Notes under the pieces: generated by a model | The model's database searches: none | What the model was told of the DNA's origin: nothing | What the model saw: only the letters and a program-made list of their open reading frames with translations | Shown here: positions 1 to 8,544 of the stretch, in pieces | Position numbering within the stretch: position 1 is the stretch's first letter | Layout of the letters: every line of letters starts with the position of its first letter | Program-made: the position numbers and the translations under genes | Origin: CAWEPK01 sp963835595 | GTDB lineage: Bacteria; Desulfobacterota; Syntrophorhabdia; Syntrophorhabdales; WCHB1-27 | Assembly: GCA_963835595.1 (NCBI GenBank) | Contig: CAWIGL010000001.1 | Span: 1 to 64,000, forward strand | Reading direction: 5' to 3' | Length of the DNA: 64,000 nucleotides

Positions 1-14
1 CCCTGGGCGTCCTC

Positions 15-43
15 TTGCATTCATCTTTTTCCGATGTTATAAG
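15..43 (+). promoter_or_regulatory. Sigma-70-type promoter of the btu operon
   Basis: A -35 box TTGCAT (15-20), a 17-base spacer and a -10 box TATAAG (38-43) place transcription start near position 50, just upstream of the cobalamin riboswitch. Read by eye; no scoring was run. Confidence 0.55.
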
Positions 44-52
44 AGTTACACA

Positions 53-224
53 GCCTGCCGTTTAACCTTCAAGGGAAGCGCAGTGAGAACCTGCCGCTGT
101 CCCGCAACTGTGATGGGCATGAAAGGCCGGTGCACGGGCGGACCCTAAAAAAGTCCGTCCAAAGCCACTGTCCGCGAAAGCGGATGGGAAGGCGCGCCGG
201 TTGCCCTAAGCCAGGAAACCTTGG
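53..224 (+). ncRNA. Cobalamin (B12) riboswitch
   Basis: The leader carries the conserved cobalamin-riboswitch blocks in order: the GGGAAGC/GTGAGAA region (73-89), the core GCTGTCCCGCAACTGT (96-111), the AGCCACTG block (163-170) followed by ATGGGAAGGC (184-193), and the B12-box-like GCCAGGAAACC (210-220). It sits between the promoter and btuB. In this family adenosylcobalamin binding represses the downstream uptake genes. A strong Shine-Dalgarno (AAGGAGG, 258-264) follows, so control of translation start is plausible. Confidence 0.93.
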
Positions 225-270
225 GTTAGACACTTTAGGCCAATCCTTACGAGGTATAAGGAGGTCTCCC

Positions 271-2298
271 ATGAAGCTATTTCTGTTCCTGGCAGTTTTC
301 GCAGTTACCCTTTTTCCCTTTGCCGCTTTTCCCCAAACCACTCCTCTCAGTCTCGACGAGATAGTCGTCACGGCGTCCCGCACGGAATCCCCCCTGAGGG
401 AGGCACCGGCCAACGTCAGCGTCATAACGGCGGACCAGATCAGGGAGTCGGGCGCCCAGACAGTCGCCGACGCCCTGGAGAGAGAGCCGGGCGTCTTCCC
501 CCAGAACTACCTCGGCAACCCCAAGACGGCGAACATCGATATCCGGGGCTACGGCGAGGCGGCCCCGCAGAACGTCCTCGTCCTCGTGAACGGCAGGAGG
601 GTCAACTCCGCCGACATGTCGGGCGCCGACCTTTCACTGATACCCGTCGACGCCATTGAAAGGATAGAGGTGTATCGCGGCCCGGGGAGCGTGCTCTTCG
701 GAGACAACGCCGCTGCGGGGGTGGTGAACATCATACTCAAGGCCGGGGAGGGGCCGCCGAAGGTGACGGTCGCCACAACCGTGGGGAGCTACAACTACGT
801 GAAGCCGGAGGTTACGGTCTCCGGGAGGGAGGGCAAGTTCTCGTACCTGGCCATCGGCGCCGACATCGATACGGACGGTTATCGCCACAACAACGCGTAC
901 CATGCAAAGGACGCCCTAGGCAATTTCAGCTTCGACGTGAGCAACAACCTTACTTTGAAACTGAGCACGGGCCATCACCGGGACGACTACGGCCTGCCGT
1001 CGTATCTGTTCTGGTCCGCCCTCCGGTCCGGCGCGGTGGGTCCGAAGGACTCCACGCACCCGAACGACAGTGCATCCACAGAGGACGACTTCTTCGATTT
1101 CGTCCCGGAGCTGACGCTGACCGACGACGTGGTCCTCTCCCTCGGCGGCTCATACCGGGACCGCCACACGGGCTCTTACTACGACTTCGGGTCCGGCAAC
1201 TATTCAGAGCTGAAGAGCCAGCTCCAGACTTACGGCTTCACCCCGAAGGTGGTCGTCTCGAAGCCCATCGGCAGTATGAAGAGCGTCTTTGTCGCCGGGG
1301 CGGACTATTACAAATATGCGACGACCGTTGACTCTTCGGGCAACTACTTCGGCCCCTCGCTCTCCAACAGCAACATCGAGAGGAGGGATTTCGCCTACTA
1401 CGCCGACGAGAAGCTCTACCCGTTCAAGGATCTGGCCCTGGAAGCGGGCTATAGAAGACAGAGGACGACTTACGACGTCAATTACGCAGACCTTGTGAAT
1501 CCCGTTCTCAACCAGATCGGCGCCTCCAGTTACGACAGGGACGCCTATCGTTTTTCGGCCAATTACACCGTGCTGGAAAAGACGAACGTCTTCGCTTCGT
1601 ATGCAAAAGGCTTCCGCTTCCCCGTGACCGACGAGTTTGTCGTGCCCGGTTATGTCGTTTACCCCGGCTACTTTATCCCTACCCAGATCAACACTAACCT
1701 GAAACCGCAGACTACTGAAGAGTTCGACGCAGGCGTCCGCTGGAACCCGTTGGCGCGCTTCGCCGGGACGATCACCTATTTCAGCAGCAGGAACAGGGAC
1801 GAGATATACCTCAACCCCCTGACTTGGGCCAACGAGAACTGCGACAGGACAAAGCGCCAGGGGGTCGAGACATCGGTCTTTGTCGGCCTGACCGAAAAGC
1901 TGTCGCTCAACGCGGCCTATTCGTATACTGAGGCCGTTTTCAGCGGCGGGCAGCTCGACGGGAACCGCATACCCCTCGTGCCCAGGAACAAGGTGTCGGC
2001 CAAGCTTACATACGCGATAAGCGACTGGCGGTTCAGCCTGGCCTCTGTGTATACGGGCGCCAGGTACGCGATAAGCGACCAGGCTAACGTCGGTGAACAG
2101 TTGCCCGGCTACACGACTTTCGACGGCTCTATCGGATACAAATACAAGAAAGTGACGGTCCTCTTCACGGCGAAGAACCTGACGGACAAAAGGTACGCAG
2201 CGATGGGCGTGTACAGCTCTTCCGCCAACGACATAGCCCTTTACCCGTCGCCGGGCAGACAGTTCTTCCTGCGCTTGCAGTACGAGCTGGGGAAATAA
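271..2298 (+). CDS. btuB: TonB-dependent outer-membrane receptor, BtuB-type
   Basis: Outer-membrane beta-barrel importer that takes up cobalamin using TonB energy. The 675-residue product begins with a hydrophobic signal peptide (about 1-21), followed by a TonB box EIVVTASR (30-37), a plug domain (about 40-150; features such as VLVNGRRV and IERIEVYRGPGS are typical) and a long barrel. The ATG at 271 is preferred because AAGGAGG lies 6 bases upstream and the signal peptide starts there; the frame is also open further upstream, inside the riboswitch. Substrate is inferred from the riboswitch and the downstream btuFCD genes; the barrel itself does not prove it. No tonB gene is in the window. Confidence 0.9.
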   Translation: MKLFLFLAVFAVTLFPFAAFPQTTPLSLDEIVVTASRTESPLREAPANVSVITADQIRESGAQTVADALEREPGVFPQNYLGNPKTANIDIRGYGEAAPQNVLVLVNGRRVNSADMSGADLSLIPVDAIERIEVYRGPGSVLFGDNAAAGVVNIILKAGEGPPKVTVATTVGSYNYVKPEVTVSGREGKFSYLAIGADIDTDGYRHNNAYHAKDALGNFSFDVSNNLTLKLSTGHHRDDYGLPSYLFWSALRSGAVGPKDSTHPNDSASTEDDFFDFVPELTLTDDVVLSLGGSYRDRHTGSYYDFGSGNYSELKSQLQTYGFTPKVVVSKPIGSMKSVFVAGADYYKYATTVDSSGNYFGPSLSNSNIERRDFAYYADEKLYPFKDLALEAGYRRQRTTYDVNYADLVNPVLNQIGASSYDRDAYRFSANYTVLEKTNVFASYAKGFRFPVTDEFVVPGYVVYPGYFIPTQINTNLKPQTTEEFDAGVRWNPLARFAGTITYFSSRNRDEIYLNPLTWANENCDRTKRQGVETSVFVGLTEKLSLNAAYSYTEAVFSGGQLDGNRIPLVPRNKVSAKLTYAISDWRFSLASVYTGARYAISDQANVGEQLPGYTTFDGSIGYKYKKVTVLFTAKNLTDKRYAAMGVYSSSANDIALYPSPGRQFFLRLQYELGK

Positions 2299-3209
2299 TG
2301 GCAAGGCAGGCGGCGGGGCATAATGGAACACGCGGGAAAGCGGGCCGCCGGTGCGCCGCCGCCTTTGCCCTTCTATTGTCTTTTCTCCTCGCGGCCCCCT
2401 GCGGCGCACAGGCTGCCGACGAAAACGCCGATGCCGCGAAGGACCGGCATCCCCTGAGACTCGTCTCCCTCGGGCCGACGATTACGGAAAAGCTCTACCT
2501 TCTGGGCGCGAAGGACCGCCTTGTCGGGGTGACGACTTACTGCGAGAGGCCCCCGGAAGCGCGCGGCAAGGAAAAGATCGGGAGCGTCACCCAGGTGAGC
2601 ATAGAGAAGGTGATCGACCTTGCGCCCGATCTCGTCCTCGCCACGTCGCTCACGGAGGCAAGGGCCGTGAAGAGACTGAGGCGGCTCGGCGTTGCCGTCA
2701 TCGTCTTCAGAGAGCCACGGTCCTTTGATGAGATGAACCGCCAATTCCTCGACCTGGGCAAAATAACAGGTGAGGAAGAGAGGGCGCTGGCCATCGTCCG
2801 AAGGGCGGAAGCAAAGACGGCCCGCATCATGGCACGCGTAAGGGGCCTGGCAAAGCCCAGGGTCTTTGTCCAGATAGGCACAAAGCCGTTATTCACGGCT
2901 GCCGGAGGCACCCTCGTCAACGGCATGGTCGAGTACGCCGGGGGGACCAATATCGCGGCCGGCGCAAAGACGGGCTTTTATAATAGGGAAGAGGTGGTCA
3001 GCCGGGACCCGGACGTGATCTTCATCGTAGGCATGGGGATCGCCCCCGAGAACGAGCGGGCTGTCTGGCAGAAATTCTACACGATGAGCGCGGTGAGGCA
3101 CAACAGGATATTCATCCTCGACCCGTACAAGACGTGCAGCCCTACCCCGGAGACGTTCGTCGAGACTCTTGCCGCTATCGCGGCTGCGGTCCATCCGGGA
3201 CTTGAATGA
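2298..3209 (+). CDS. btuF: Cobalamin ABC transporter substrate-binding protein
   Basis: Periplasmic binding protein of the helical-backbone metal-receptor class (303 residues), which hands corrinoid to the BtuCD permease. A basic N-terminus and hydrophobic stretch (about 18-38) form a signal peptide, and the domain starts near residue 52 with LRLVSLGPTITE, the usual opening of BtuF/FepB-like proteins. The start codon shares one base with the btuB stop, so the two are translationally linked. Siderophore binding is the alternative; the B12 riboswitch makes corrinoid much more likely. Confidence 0.85.
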   Translation: MARQAAGHNGTRGKAGRRCAAAFALLLSFLLAAPCGAQAADENADAAKDRHPLRLVSLGPTITEKLYLLGAKDRLVGVTTYCERPPEARGKEKIGSVTQVSIEKVIDLAPDLVLATSLTEARAVKRLRRLGVAVIVFREPRSFDEMNRQFLDLGKITGEEERALAIVRRAEAKTARIMARVRGLAKPRVFVQIGTKPLFTAAGGTLVNGMVEYAGGTNIAAGAKTGFYNREEVVSRDPDVIFIVGMGIAPENERAVWQKFYTMSAVRHNRIFILDPYKTCSPTPETFVETLAAIAAAVHPGLE

Positions 3210-3237
3210 CCCTGCTGCTTGCAGCAGGGTCATTTGG

Positions 3238-3307
3238 TGAGCGGGGAGGCTCCACGAGCAAAGCTCGTGGAGGGGGTGCTGAACCCCAATAATTGCCTGT
3301 GGTAAGG
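3238..3307 (+). repeat. REP-like palindromic element, copy 1
   Basis: This btuF-btuC spacer element reads GAGCGGGGAGGCTCC, then a variable hairpin (CACGAGC/GCTCGTG), then GGAGGGGGTGCTGAACCCC and TAATTGCCTGT. The same framework recurs inside the 225-bp repeat at 61413-61484 and, inverted, at 58721-58782; a diverged form lies at 9898-9966. A second perfect hairpin, TCCCTGTAGC/GCTACAGGGA (3417-3438), sits just before btuC. The rest of 3210-3461 shows no gene. Confidence 0.75.
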
Positions 3308-3461
3308 TATGCCAAAGCTCCAAGGATGATAGTCGGATGCAAAAAGCGTGAGGACGAAAAAGCGACTAAAAGAGTTTTTATGATGGGATGAGGGACAAAA
3401 GGGGAGGGTAATAGTATCCCTGTAGCAAGCTACAGGGAATCAACAAGTTTGAGGTAAAAGA

Positions 3462-4475
3462 ATGAATAAGCCATTTGTATGGGCGCTCGCCGTTGCGCTT
3501 CTGATAGTCGTTTTGCTCGCTGCCTGTCTCTTCTCGCTCTCGGTGGGACCTGCGGGCGTCTCCCTGCTAAAGGCGGCCCGGCTCTGGCGCGAGGGGGCGC
3601 ATGGCGCTTACCTCAGCGTAATCCTCGACATACGGCTTCCCCGCGTCCTGCTGGGCCTGGCAGTCGGCGGGGGCTTAAGCCTGTCAGGGGTCATCCTCCA
3701 GGGGCTATTCCGCAACCCCCTTGTGGAGCCGTACACGCTTGGGGTCTCCGGGGGCGCTGCCCTTGGCGTCTCCGTCAGCACCATCCTGGGGTTGAGCCGT
3801 CTGTCCGGGCCTTACACCCTCCCTTTTGCGGGCTTCGCGGGCGGCCTGGCTGCGATCTTTTTCCTTTACGCCTTAAGCTCGAAAAAGGGCGTATTAAGCG
3901 TCCAGGGTCTCCTTCTGGTCGGGGTCATGGTCAACTTCATATGCTCTTCGCTGGTGCTCCTTATCATGTCCTTCTCGCGCCTCGAAGACCTCCACGGCAT
4001 CCTTTTCTGGATCATCGGCTCCCTGGGCGAGACGGACTGGTCCCTCGTGAAGGCGGCCCTTGCCGCGTCCGTCGCGGGACTCGTTATCTCATATTTCTTC
4101 TGCTTCGACTTGAACGCCCTGGGCCTGGGGGAGGAAGAAGCGCTCCACCTGGGCATAAACGTCGAGAGAACGAAAAGGATGCTTTTCATCCTCACGTCGC
4201 TCCTCACGGGATTCTGCGTCTCCCTCGCCGGCGTCATCGGCTTCGTCGGCCTTGTAGTCCCCCACTTCCTCCGCCTCATCGTCGGTCCGGACCACCGCAT
4301 CCTCCTCGTCTCGTCCTTTCTTTCGGGGGCCGTCTTCCTCATCCTGTCCGATACCGTCGCCAGGACCGCCGCGCCGCCACTGGAACTGCCCGTTGGCGTC
4401 GTCACGGGCATCGTGGGCGGCGTGCTCTTCATCTATGCCCTGGTGAGGAAGCAAAGCCACCCGGGAGGCGCCTGA
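3462..4475 (+). CDS. btuC: Cobalamin ABC transporter permease (FecCD family)
   Basis: Inner-membrane permease of 337 residues with about ten hydrophobic segments, the usual FecCD/BtuC size. The family signature is clear: DIRLPRVLLG near residue 53, then LSLSGVILQGLFRNPL and LGVSGGAALG. GAGGT lies 9 bases before the ATG. The 250-base gap after btuF holds a REP-like repeat and a hairpin, so this half of the operon may be read at a different level. It is stop/start coupled to the ATPase gene. Confidence 0.9.
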   Translation: MNKPFVWALAVALLIVVLLAACLFSLSVGPAGVSLLKAARLWREGAHGAYLSVILDIRLPRVLLGLAVGGGLSLSGVILQGLFRNPLVEPYTLGVSGGAALGVSVSTILGLSRLSGPYTLPFAGFAGGLAAIFFLYALSSKKGVLSVQGLLLVGVMVNFICSSLVLLIMSFSRLEDLHGILFWIIGSLGETDWSLVKAALAASVAGLVISYFFCFDLNALGLGEEEALHLGINVERTKRMLFILTSLLTGFCVSLAGVIGFVGLVVPHFLRLIVGPDHRILLVSSFLSGAVFLILSDTVARTAAPPLELPVGVVTGIVGGVLFIYALVRKQSHPGGA

Positions 4476-5260
4476 TGCTTGAGTTCCGCGGTGTAAGCTG
4501 CGGATACGGCAAAGGGCCGGTCCTTAAAGAGGTCACGGTCCGGGTATGCGCGGGGGAGATGACCGGGGTGATAGGCCCCAACGGCTCCGGCAAGACCACC
4601 TTCATAAGGGCGGCGACGAAGGTGCTGAAAGCCTCGGCCGGGCAGGTCCTCCTTGAAGGAAGGGACATAGCCTCGATGAGCTACAGGGAGATGGCCGCTC
4701 GGGTCGCGGTGGTCTCCGGGGCCGGCGAGGCAGACCCGGTGATGAGCACGGAGGAATTGGTGCTCCTGGGCCGCATCCCTCACAGGAACGGCCGCCGGCT
4801 CCTGGACGGCCGCTCGGACCGGGAGGCGGCGAAAGCGGCTATGGAGATCGCGGGCATATCGGGCCTCGCCGGCCGGCCCGTTGCGGCCTTAAGCAGCGGT
4901 GAGCGCCAGCTTGCCTTCATCGCCAGGGCGCTCGCCCAGGCGCCGCTACTGCTCTTCCTGGACGAGCCGACGAGCCACCTGGACATCAGGAACCAGGTCG
5001 CCCTCCTTGAGATGACGGCAAGGCTCAACAGGGAAAAAGGGCTCACCGTAGTCATGATACTCCACGACCTCAACCTGGCGAGCCGGTACTGCCACAGGCT
5101 GCTGCTCCTCGACAAAGGGCGCCTCTGCGCCGAAGGACCGCCGGCGCGGGTCCTGACCCCGGAGACCATACGGGACGTTTACGGCGCGTCCGTCGCCGTC
5201 CTCGAAAGCCCATTCTCCCCCCGGCCGTTCATATACCCGGTGGGCGGGGGCGAAAGGTGA
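4475..5260 (+). CDS. btuD: Cobalamin ABC transporter ATP-binding protein
   Basis: ATPase subunit of the B12 importer, 261 residues. Walker A GPNGSGKTT (about 34-42), ABC signature LSSGERQ, Walker B LLFLDEPT and the H-loop ILHDLN are all intact. The ATG (4475-4477) overlaps the last base of the btuC stop codon. The frame is open far upstream, but the extra N-terminus would run through btuC and lacks any domain, so this start is chosen. Confidence 0.9.
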   Translation: MLEFRGVSCGYGKGPVLKEVTVRVCAGEMTGVIGPNGSGKTTFIRAATKVLKASAGQVLLEGRDIASMSYREMAARVAVVSGAGEADPVMSTEELVLLGRIPHRNGRRLLDGRSDREAAKAAMEIAGISGLAGRPVAALSSGERQLAFIARALAQAPLLLFLDEPTSHLDIRNQVALLEMTARLNREKGLTVVMILHDLNLASRYCHRLLLLDKGRLCAEGPPARVLTPETIRDVYGASVAVLESPFSPRPFIYPVGGGER

Positions 5261-5304
5261 CGGAAACCCAGGTATTCGGCCGCGCGGATTTTATGGACCA
5301 ACCC

Positions 5305-5357
5305 TTGACGGCTCAACATGCTTGTTGTACTATAAGAAGTATCGTAGGAGGTACAAC
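5305..5357 (+). promoter_or_regulatory. Promoter and inverted-repeat operator of the toxin-antitoxin pair
   Basis: TTGACG (5305-5310), 17 bases, TACTAT (5328-5333). The -10 box lies inside an inverted repeat GTTGTAC (5324-5330) / GTACAAC (5351-5357), which also covers the Shine-Dalgarno. This arrangement fits autorepression by the antitoxin or the complex. Confidence 0.6.
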
Positions 5358-5359
5358 CA

Positions 5360-5641
5360 ATGTCAAGAACTCCGAAGATCATCCCCATCTCCGATTTGAG
5401 GCAAAACGCCAGCGATGTCGTCAAAGGCGTTTCATCGTCGGGAGAACCTGTCTTTATTACCCAGCGCGGGCGCGCGGCTGCGGTCATGGTCAGCATGCGT
5501 TCTTATGAAGAGTCCCAGCGCGAAATAGACATCCTGCGGCTGCTCGCCCGAGGCGAAAAAGAGATAGAGGCAGGCGTTGGTTATGACCTCAAAGACGTCC
5601 TCAAAGAAGCCGACCGCTTTCTTGAAGGCGCCAAGCCTTGA
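5360..5641 (+). CDS. Antitoxin, Phd/YefM family
   Basis: A 93-residue protein with the Phd/YefM pattern: an N-terminal DNA-binding fold (IPISDLRQNASDVV, about residues 8-21; PVFITQRGRAAAVMVS) and a C-terminal helix that would wrap the toxin. AGGAGG lies 8 bases before the ATG. It ends in a 4-base overlap with the toxin gene, the usual antitoxin-first order. It probably represses its own promoter through the inverted repeat upstream. Confidence 0.85.
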   Translation: MSRTPKIIPISDLRQNASDVVKGVSSSGEPVFITQRGRAAAVMVSMRSYEESQREIDILRLLARGEKEIEAGVGYDLKDVLKEADRFLEGAKP

Positions 5642-5943
5642 GAATTTCCTTTACTCCCACAGGCCGTCGCCAGTTCATTGAAGCAATCGCTTACATTTTT
5701 CAGGATAACCCCTCGGCTGCCGAAGCGTTCCGCAACAAGGCCAAAAAGACCCTTTCCCGCCTGCGAGACTTTCCGGAATCCGGCCGATCCATCCCCGAGT
5801 TCCCCGACCTGCCTTTCCGCGAGGTAATAATCAGCCCATACCGCTTCTTCTACAGAATCAAAGACCGGACTGTCTGGATCGTCGCCGTATGGCACGGCGC
5901 CCGCCTGCCCGAAGAACCGGAAAGCAAGGTTCGTAAGACATAA
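5638..5943 (+). CDS. Toxin, ParE/RelE superfamily
   Basis: A 101-residue protein with the ParE/RelE fold pattern: an N-terminal helix with QFIEAIAYIFQDNP, a core strand REVIISPYRFFYRI (about residues 62-75) and a final strand IVAVWHGAR. The start is a TTG that overlaps the antitoxin stop, which keeps toxin translation low and coupled. The sequence looks more like ParE (gyrase poison) than RelE (mRNA cleavage), but the two cannot be told apart firmly without structure or assay. Confidence 0.82.
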   Translation: MRISFTPTGRRQFIEAIAYIFQDNPSAAEAFRNKAKKTLSRLRDFPESGRSIPEFPDLPFREVIISPYRFFYRIKDRTVWIVAVWHGARLPEEPESKVRKT

Positions 5944-5966
5944 CGGGGGACGGTTGAGGCTTTCTT

Positions 5967-6136
5967 TGCGGCCGGGAGATTTTCACGCTTCGCGTTAAAG
6001 CGATCTTTTACATTGCGCTACGCGCAGAGAAAAAGATCGTTCTACCGCGCAGCGTCGCGAAAAGATCACGGCCGCATACAGATGCCCGCCCCGCAAGGCA
6101 TCGTGGGTCCGCGCACGGGGCCTTGTGGGGCGGGCA
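5967..6136. repeat. Nested inverted repeats between the toxin gene and hypC
   Basis: An outer arm TGCGGCCG (5967-5974) pairs with CGGCCGCA (6069-6076). Inside it, CGATCTTTT (6001-6009) pairs with AAAAGATCG (6031-6039). A second hairpin has arms TGCCCGCCCCGCAAGGC (6083-6099) and GCCTTGTGGGGCGGGCA (6120-6136), with one mismatch. No gene is visible here. Confidence 0.7.
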
Positions 6137-6151
6137 AAACTGTCGTATACT
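6123..6151 (+). promoter_or_regulatory. Putative promoter of hypCDE
   Basis: TTGTGG (6123-6128), 17 bases, TATACT (6146-6151). The predicted start of transcription falls within a few bases of the hypC ATG at 6161, so the transcript would be nearly leaderless. The -35 box overlaps the right arm of the upstream hairpin. Confidence 0.4.
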
Positions 6152-6160
6152 ATGTATCCA

Positions 6161-6388
6161 ATGTGTTTGGCTGTCCCCGCACTAATCACCAGGATCGACG
6201 GCGCTATGGCCGATGCCGAGCTTGCCGGCAACATGACCCGCGTCAACATACTCTTCACCCCTGAGGTCAAAGTCGGGGAGTATGTCGTCATGCACGCTGG
6301 CTACGCGATAAGCGTAATGGACAGCGGCGAGGCGGAGGAGACCTTCCGGCTGCTCGAAGAGATGGCGGGCTTCGATGCAGACGGGTAA
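6161..6388 (+). CDS. hypC: Hydrogenase maturation chaperone HypC
   Basis: A 75-residue chaperone that works with HypD to assemble the Fe(CN)2CO group of NiFe-hydrogenases. It starts with MCLAVPA, the family hallmark; Cys2 is exposed after methionine removal and is needed for function. The ATG at 6161 is chosen for that reason, although the frame is open upstream to 6125. No Shine-Dalgarno is evident, consistent with a leaderless message. The last 14 bases overlap hypD. Confidence 0.9.
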   Translation: MCLAVPALITRIDGAMADAELAGNMTRVNILFTPEVKVGEYVVMHAGYAISVMDSGEAEETFRLLEEMAGFDADG

Positions 6389-7454
6389 GCCTTTTCGCGA
6401 CCCGGCGGTCGTCGAGAAGCTGAAAAACCGCATATGGGCCACGTCGAAGAAGCCCATCAAGGTGATGGAGTTCTGCGGCACCCACACGCACGCCATCCAC
6501 CGGTTCGGCATCAGGCAGATGCTCCCCCCTACCGTCGAGATGTTCTCCGGCCCCGGCTGCCCCGTCTGCGTCACCGACAACACCGATATAGACCATGCCA
6601 TCGCGATCTCGAAGCTCCCGGGCGTGATCGTCGCCACCTTCGGCGACCTTTTGAAGGTGCCGGGCAGCGCCGAAAGCCTTCTTACGGCAAAGGCGGAAGG
6701 GGCGGAGGTCGTCATGGTCTATTCGCCCCTCGACGCCCTCGCGCTTGCAGCCGGCAACCCCGGCTGCCGCGTCGTCTTCCTCGGCATCGGGTTCGAGACG
6801 ACTGCCCCGGCGGTGGCCGCCTCCATCGACGAGGCCCGCGAAAGGGGCCTTTCCAACTATTCCGTCCTTTCGATGCACAAAATGACGCCGCCGGCCATGC
6901 GGGCGATCCTCGACGCGCGGGAGATCGCCCTCGACGCGATCCTCTGCCCCGGCCACGTCAGCACGGTCACGGGCGCGGACGCCTGGCGGTTCGTGCCGGA
7001 AGACTATCGCATACCGGCCGTGGTCGCCGGCTTCGAGCCGGTCGATATCATGCTGGCCGTCGCGCAGATCGTGCGCCAGTGCGAGGCGGGTGCGCCCCGC
7101 GTGGCGAACGCCTACCCGCGCACCGTAACGAATGAGGGCAACAGACCGGCGCGGGAGATGATGGACAAGGTCTTCGAGCCTGCGCCCGCGAGATGGAGGG
7201 GCCTCGGCGCGATCCCGGCGAGCGGCCTCGCCGTGCGCGCCGGGTACGCGGCCCACGACGCGCGGCGCCTCTTCGACGTGGAGGTCCCCGAAAGCCGGAC
7301 GCCGGACGGCTGTAGCTGCGGCGAGATCATAAGGGGCGTCATGCGGCCGGACAAGTGCCCGCTTTTCAAGACGGCCTGCACGCCCACCCACCCCATAGGG
7401 CCGTGCATGGTCTCTTCCGAAGGGAGCTGCTCCGCCTACTACCTTTATGGATGA
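6375..7454 (+). CDS. hypD: Hydrogenase maturation protein HypD
   Basis: A 359-residue iron-sulfur scaffold on which the Fe(CN)2CO moiety is built. The conserved motifs are present: CGTHTHAI (Cys34), GPGCPVC (Cys62, Cys65), GFETT and the C-terminal cysteine set GCSCGEI...KCPLF...C that binds a 4Fe-4S cluster. It overlaps hypC and is followed by hypE after 3 bases. No hydrogenase structural genes, hypA, hypB or hypF are in the window. Confidence 0.95.
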   Translation: MQTGKPFRDPAVVEKLKNRIWATSKKPIKVMEFCGTHTHAIHRFGIRQMLPPTVEMFSGPGCPVCVTDNTDIDHAIAISKLPGVIVATFGDLLKVPGSAESLLTAKAEGAEVVMVYSPLDALALAAGNPGCRVVFLGIGFETTAPAVAASIDEARERGLSNYSVLSMHKMTPPAMRAILDAREIALDAILCPGHVSTVTGADAWRFVPEDYRIPAVVAGFEPVDIMLAVAQIVRQCEAGAPRVANAYPRTVTNEGNRPAREMMDKVFEPAPARWRGLGAIPASGLAVRAGYAAHDARRLFDVEVPESRTPDGCSCGEIIRGVMRPDKCPLFKTACTPTHPIGPCMVSSEGSCSAYYLYG

Positions 7455-7457
7455 GAA

Positions 7458-8471
7458 ATGGACGATAAGCTGATACTGCTCGGTCACGGAAGCGGCGGAG
7501 GCCTTAGCCACGATCTGATAGAGGGCCTCTTCGTCCGCCATTTCGGCAACCCCCTGCTGCTGCCGCTTGAGGACGCCTCCGCATTCGACCTGCCTCCCGG
7601 AAAGACGGCCTTCACGACGGACAGCTACGTCGTCAAGCCGATATTTTTCCCCGGCGGGGACATCGGCCGGCTGGCAGTCTGCGGCACGGTAAACGACCTC
7701 TCCATGCGGGGGGCCAGGCCGTTGTACCTGAGCGCGGGCTTTATCATCGAGGAGGGCTTTCCCCGCGCAGATTTGGAGCGGATCGTCGTCTCGATGAGCG
7801 AGGCGGCGCGCGAGGCGGGCGTCTCTATCGTCTGCGGGGACACAAAGGTCGTCGAGAGGCGCGCCGCCGACGGTCTATTCATCAATACGGCGGGGGTCGG
7901 CCTCATACCGGCCGGCGTCAGCGTCTCCGTGCAGAACGCAAGGCCGGGCGATGCGGTCATCGTGAGCGGCACGATAGGCGACCACGGCGTTACCGTCCTC
8001 TCCCAGAGGCAGGGACTCCATTTCAAAAGCCCGGTAAAGAGCGACGTCGCCCCGCTGAACGGCCTCGCTCAGGCGATGTTAGAGGCCGCGCCTGCGGCCG
8101 TGCACGCCATGAGGGACCCGACGAGGGGGGGCATAGCGACGACGCTCAAAGAGATCGCCTCAAACTCGTCGGTGGGGATAGAGATAGAAGAGGAGCGCAT
8201 ACCCGTGTCGGAGGCGGTCGGCGCGGCGTGCGAGATGCTCGGCCTCGATTACCTCTACCTCGCCAACGAAGGGAAGCTCGTCGCCATAGTGGCGGAAGAC
8301 CGGGCGGCGCGCGTCCTCGATGCGATGAAGGCGCACCCTTACGGGCGCGACGCCGTCGTCATCGGCCGCGTGACGGCCGACCGCCCCGGCATGGTGACTA
8401 TCAGGAACCCCTTCGGGGCAAAGCGCATCGTCGAGATGCTCGCAGGCGACCAATTTCCGAGGATCTGCTGA
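7458..8471 (+). CDS. hypE: Hydrogenase maturation protein HypE
   Basis: A 337-residue PurM/AIR-synthase-fold enzyme that dehydrates the C-terminal thiocarboxamide to thiocyanate, the CN donor. The protein opens with ILLGHGSGGG and ends with PRIC, whose terminal cysteine is the carbamoyl acceptor. Motifs such as DPTRGG and FTTDSYVV fit the family. It is the last gene of the hypCDE operon and is followed by a hairpin terminator. Confidence 0.95.
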   Translation: MDDKLILLGHGSGGGLSHDLIEGLFVRHFGNPLLLPLEDASAFDLPPGKTAFTTDSYVVKPIFFPGGDIGRLAVCGTVNDLSMRGARPLYLSAGFIIEEGFPRADLERIVVSMSEAAREAGVSIVCGDTKVVERRAADGLFINTAGVGLIPAGVSVSVQNARPGDAVIVSGTIGDHGVTVLSQRQGLHFKSPVKSDVAPLNGLAQAMLEAAPAAVHAMRDPTRGGIATTLKEIASNSSVGIEIEEERIPVSEAVGAACEMLGLDYLYLANEGKLVAIVAEDRAARVLDAMKAHPYGRDAVVIGRVTADRPGMVTIRNPFGAKRIVEMLAGDQFPRIC

Positions 8472-8491
8472 CAGGACGCTTTGTGAAGAAC

Positions 8492-8522
8492 AAGAAGGGC
8501 GAGGCATTTGCCCCGCCCTTTC
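8492..8522. terminator. Bidirectional terminator between hypE and ahcY
   Basis: A G+C-rich stem AAGGGCG/CGCCCTT (8497-8519) lies between two convergent genes. Neither flank has a long T run, so strength is uncertain. Confidence 0.55.
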
Positions 8523-8544
8523 ACTATCATCCCACAGCCGTCGA

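Noticed and set aside
1204..2409. 401-residue minus-strand frame across btuB
   Set aside because: Antisense shadow of btuB in high-G+C sequence; low-complexity composition and no domain.
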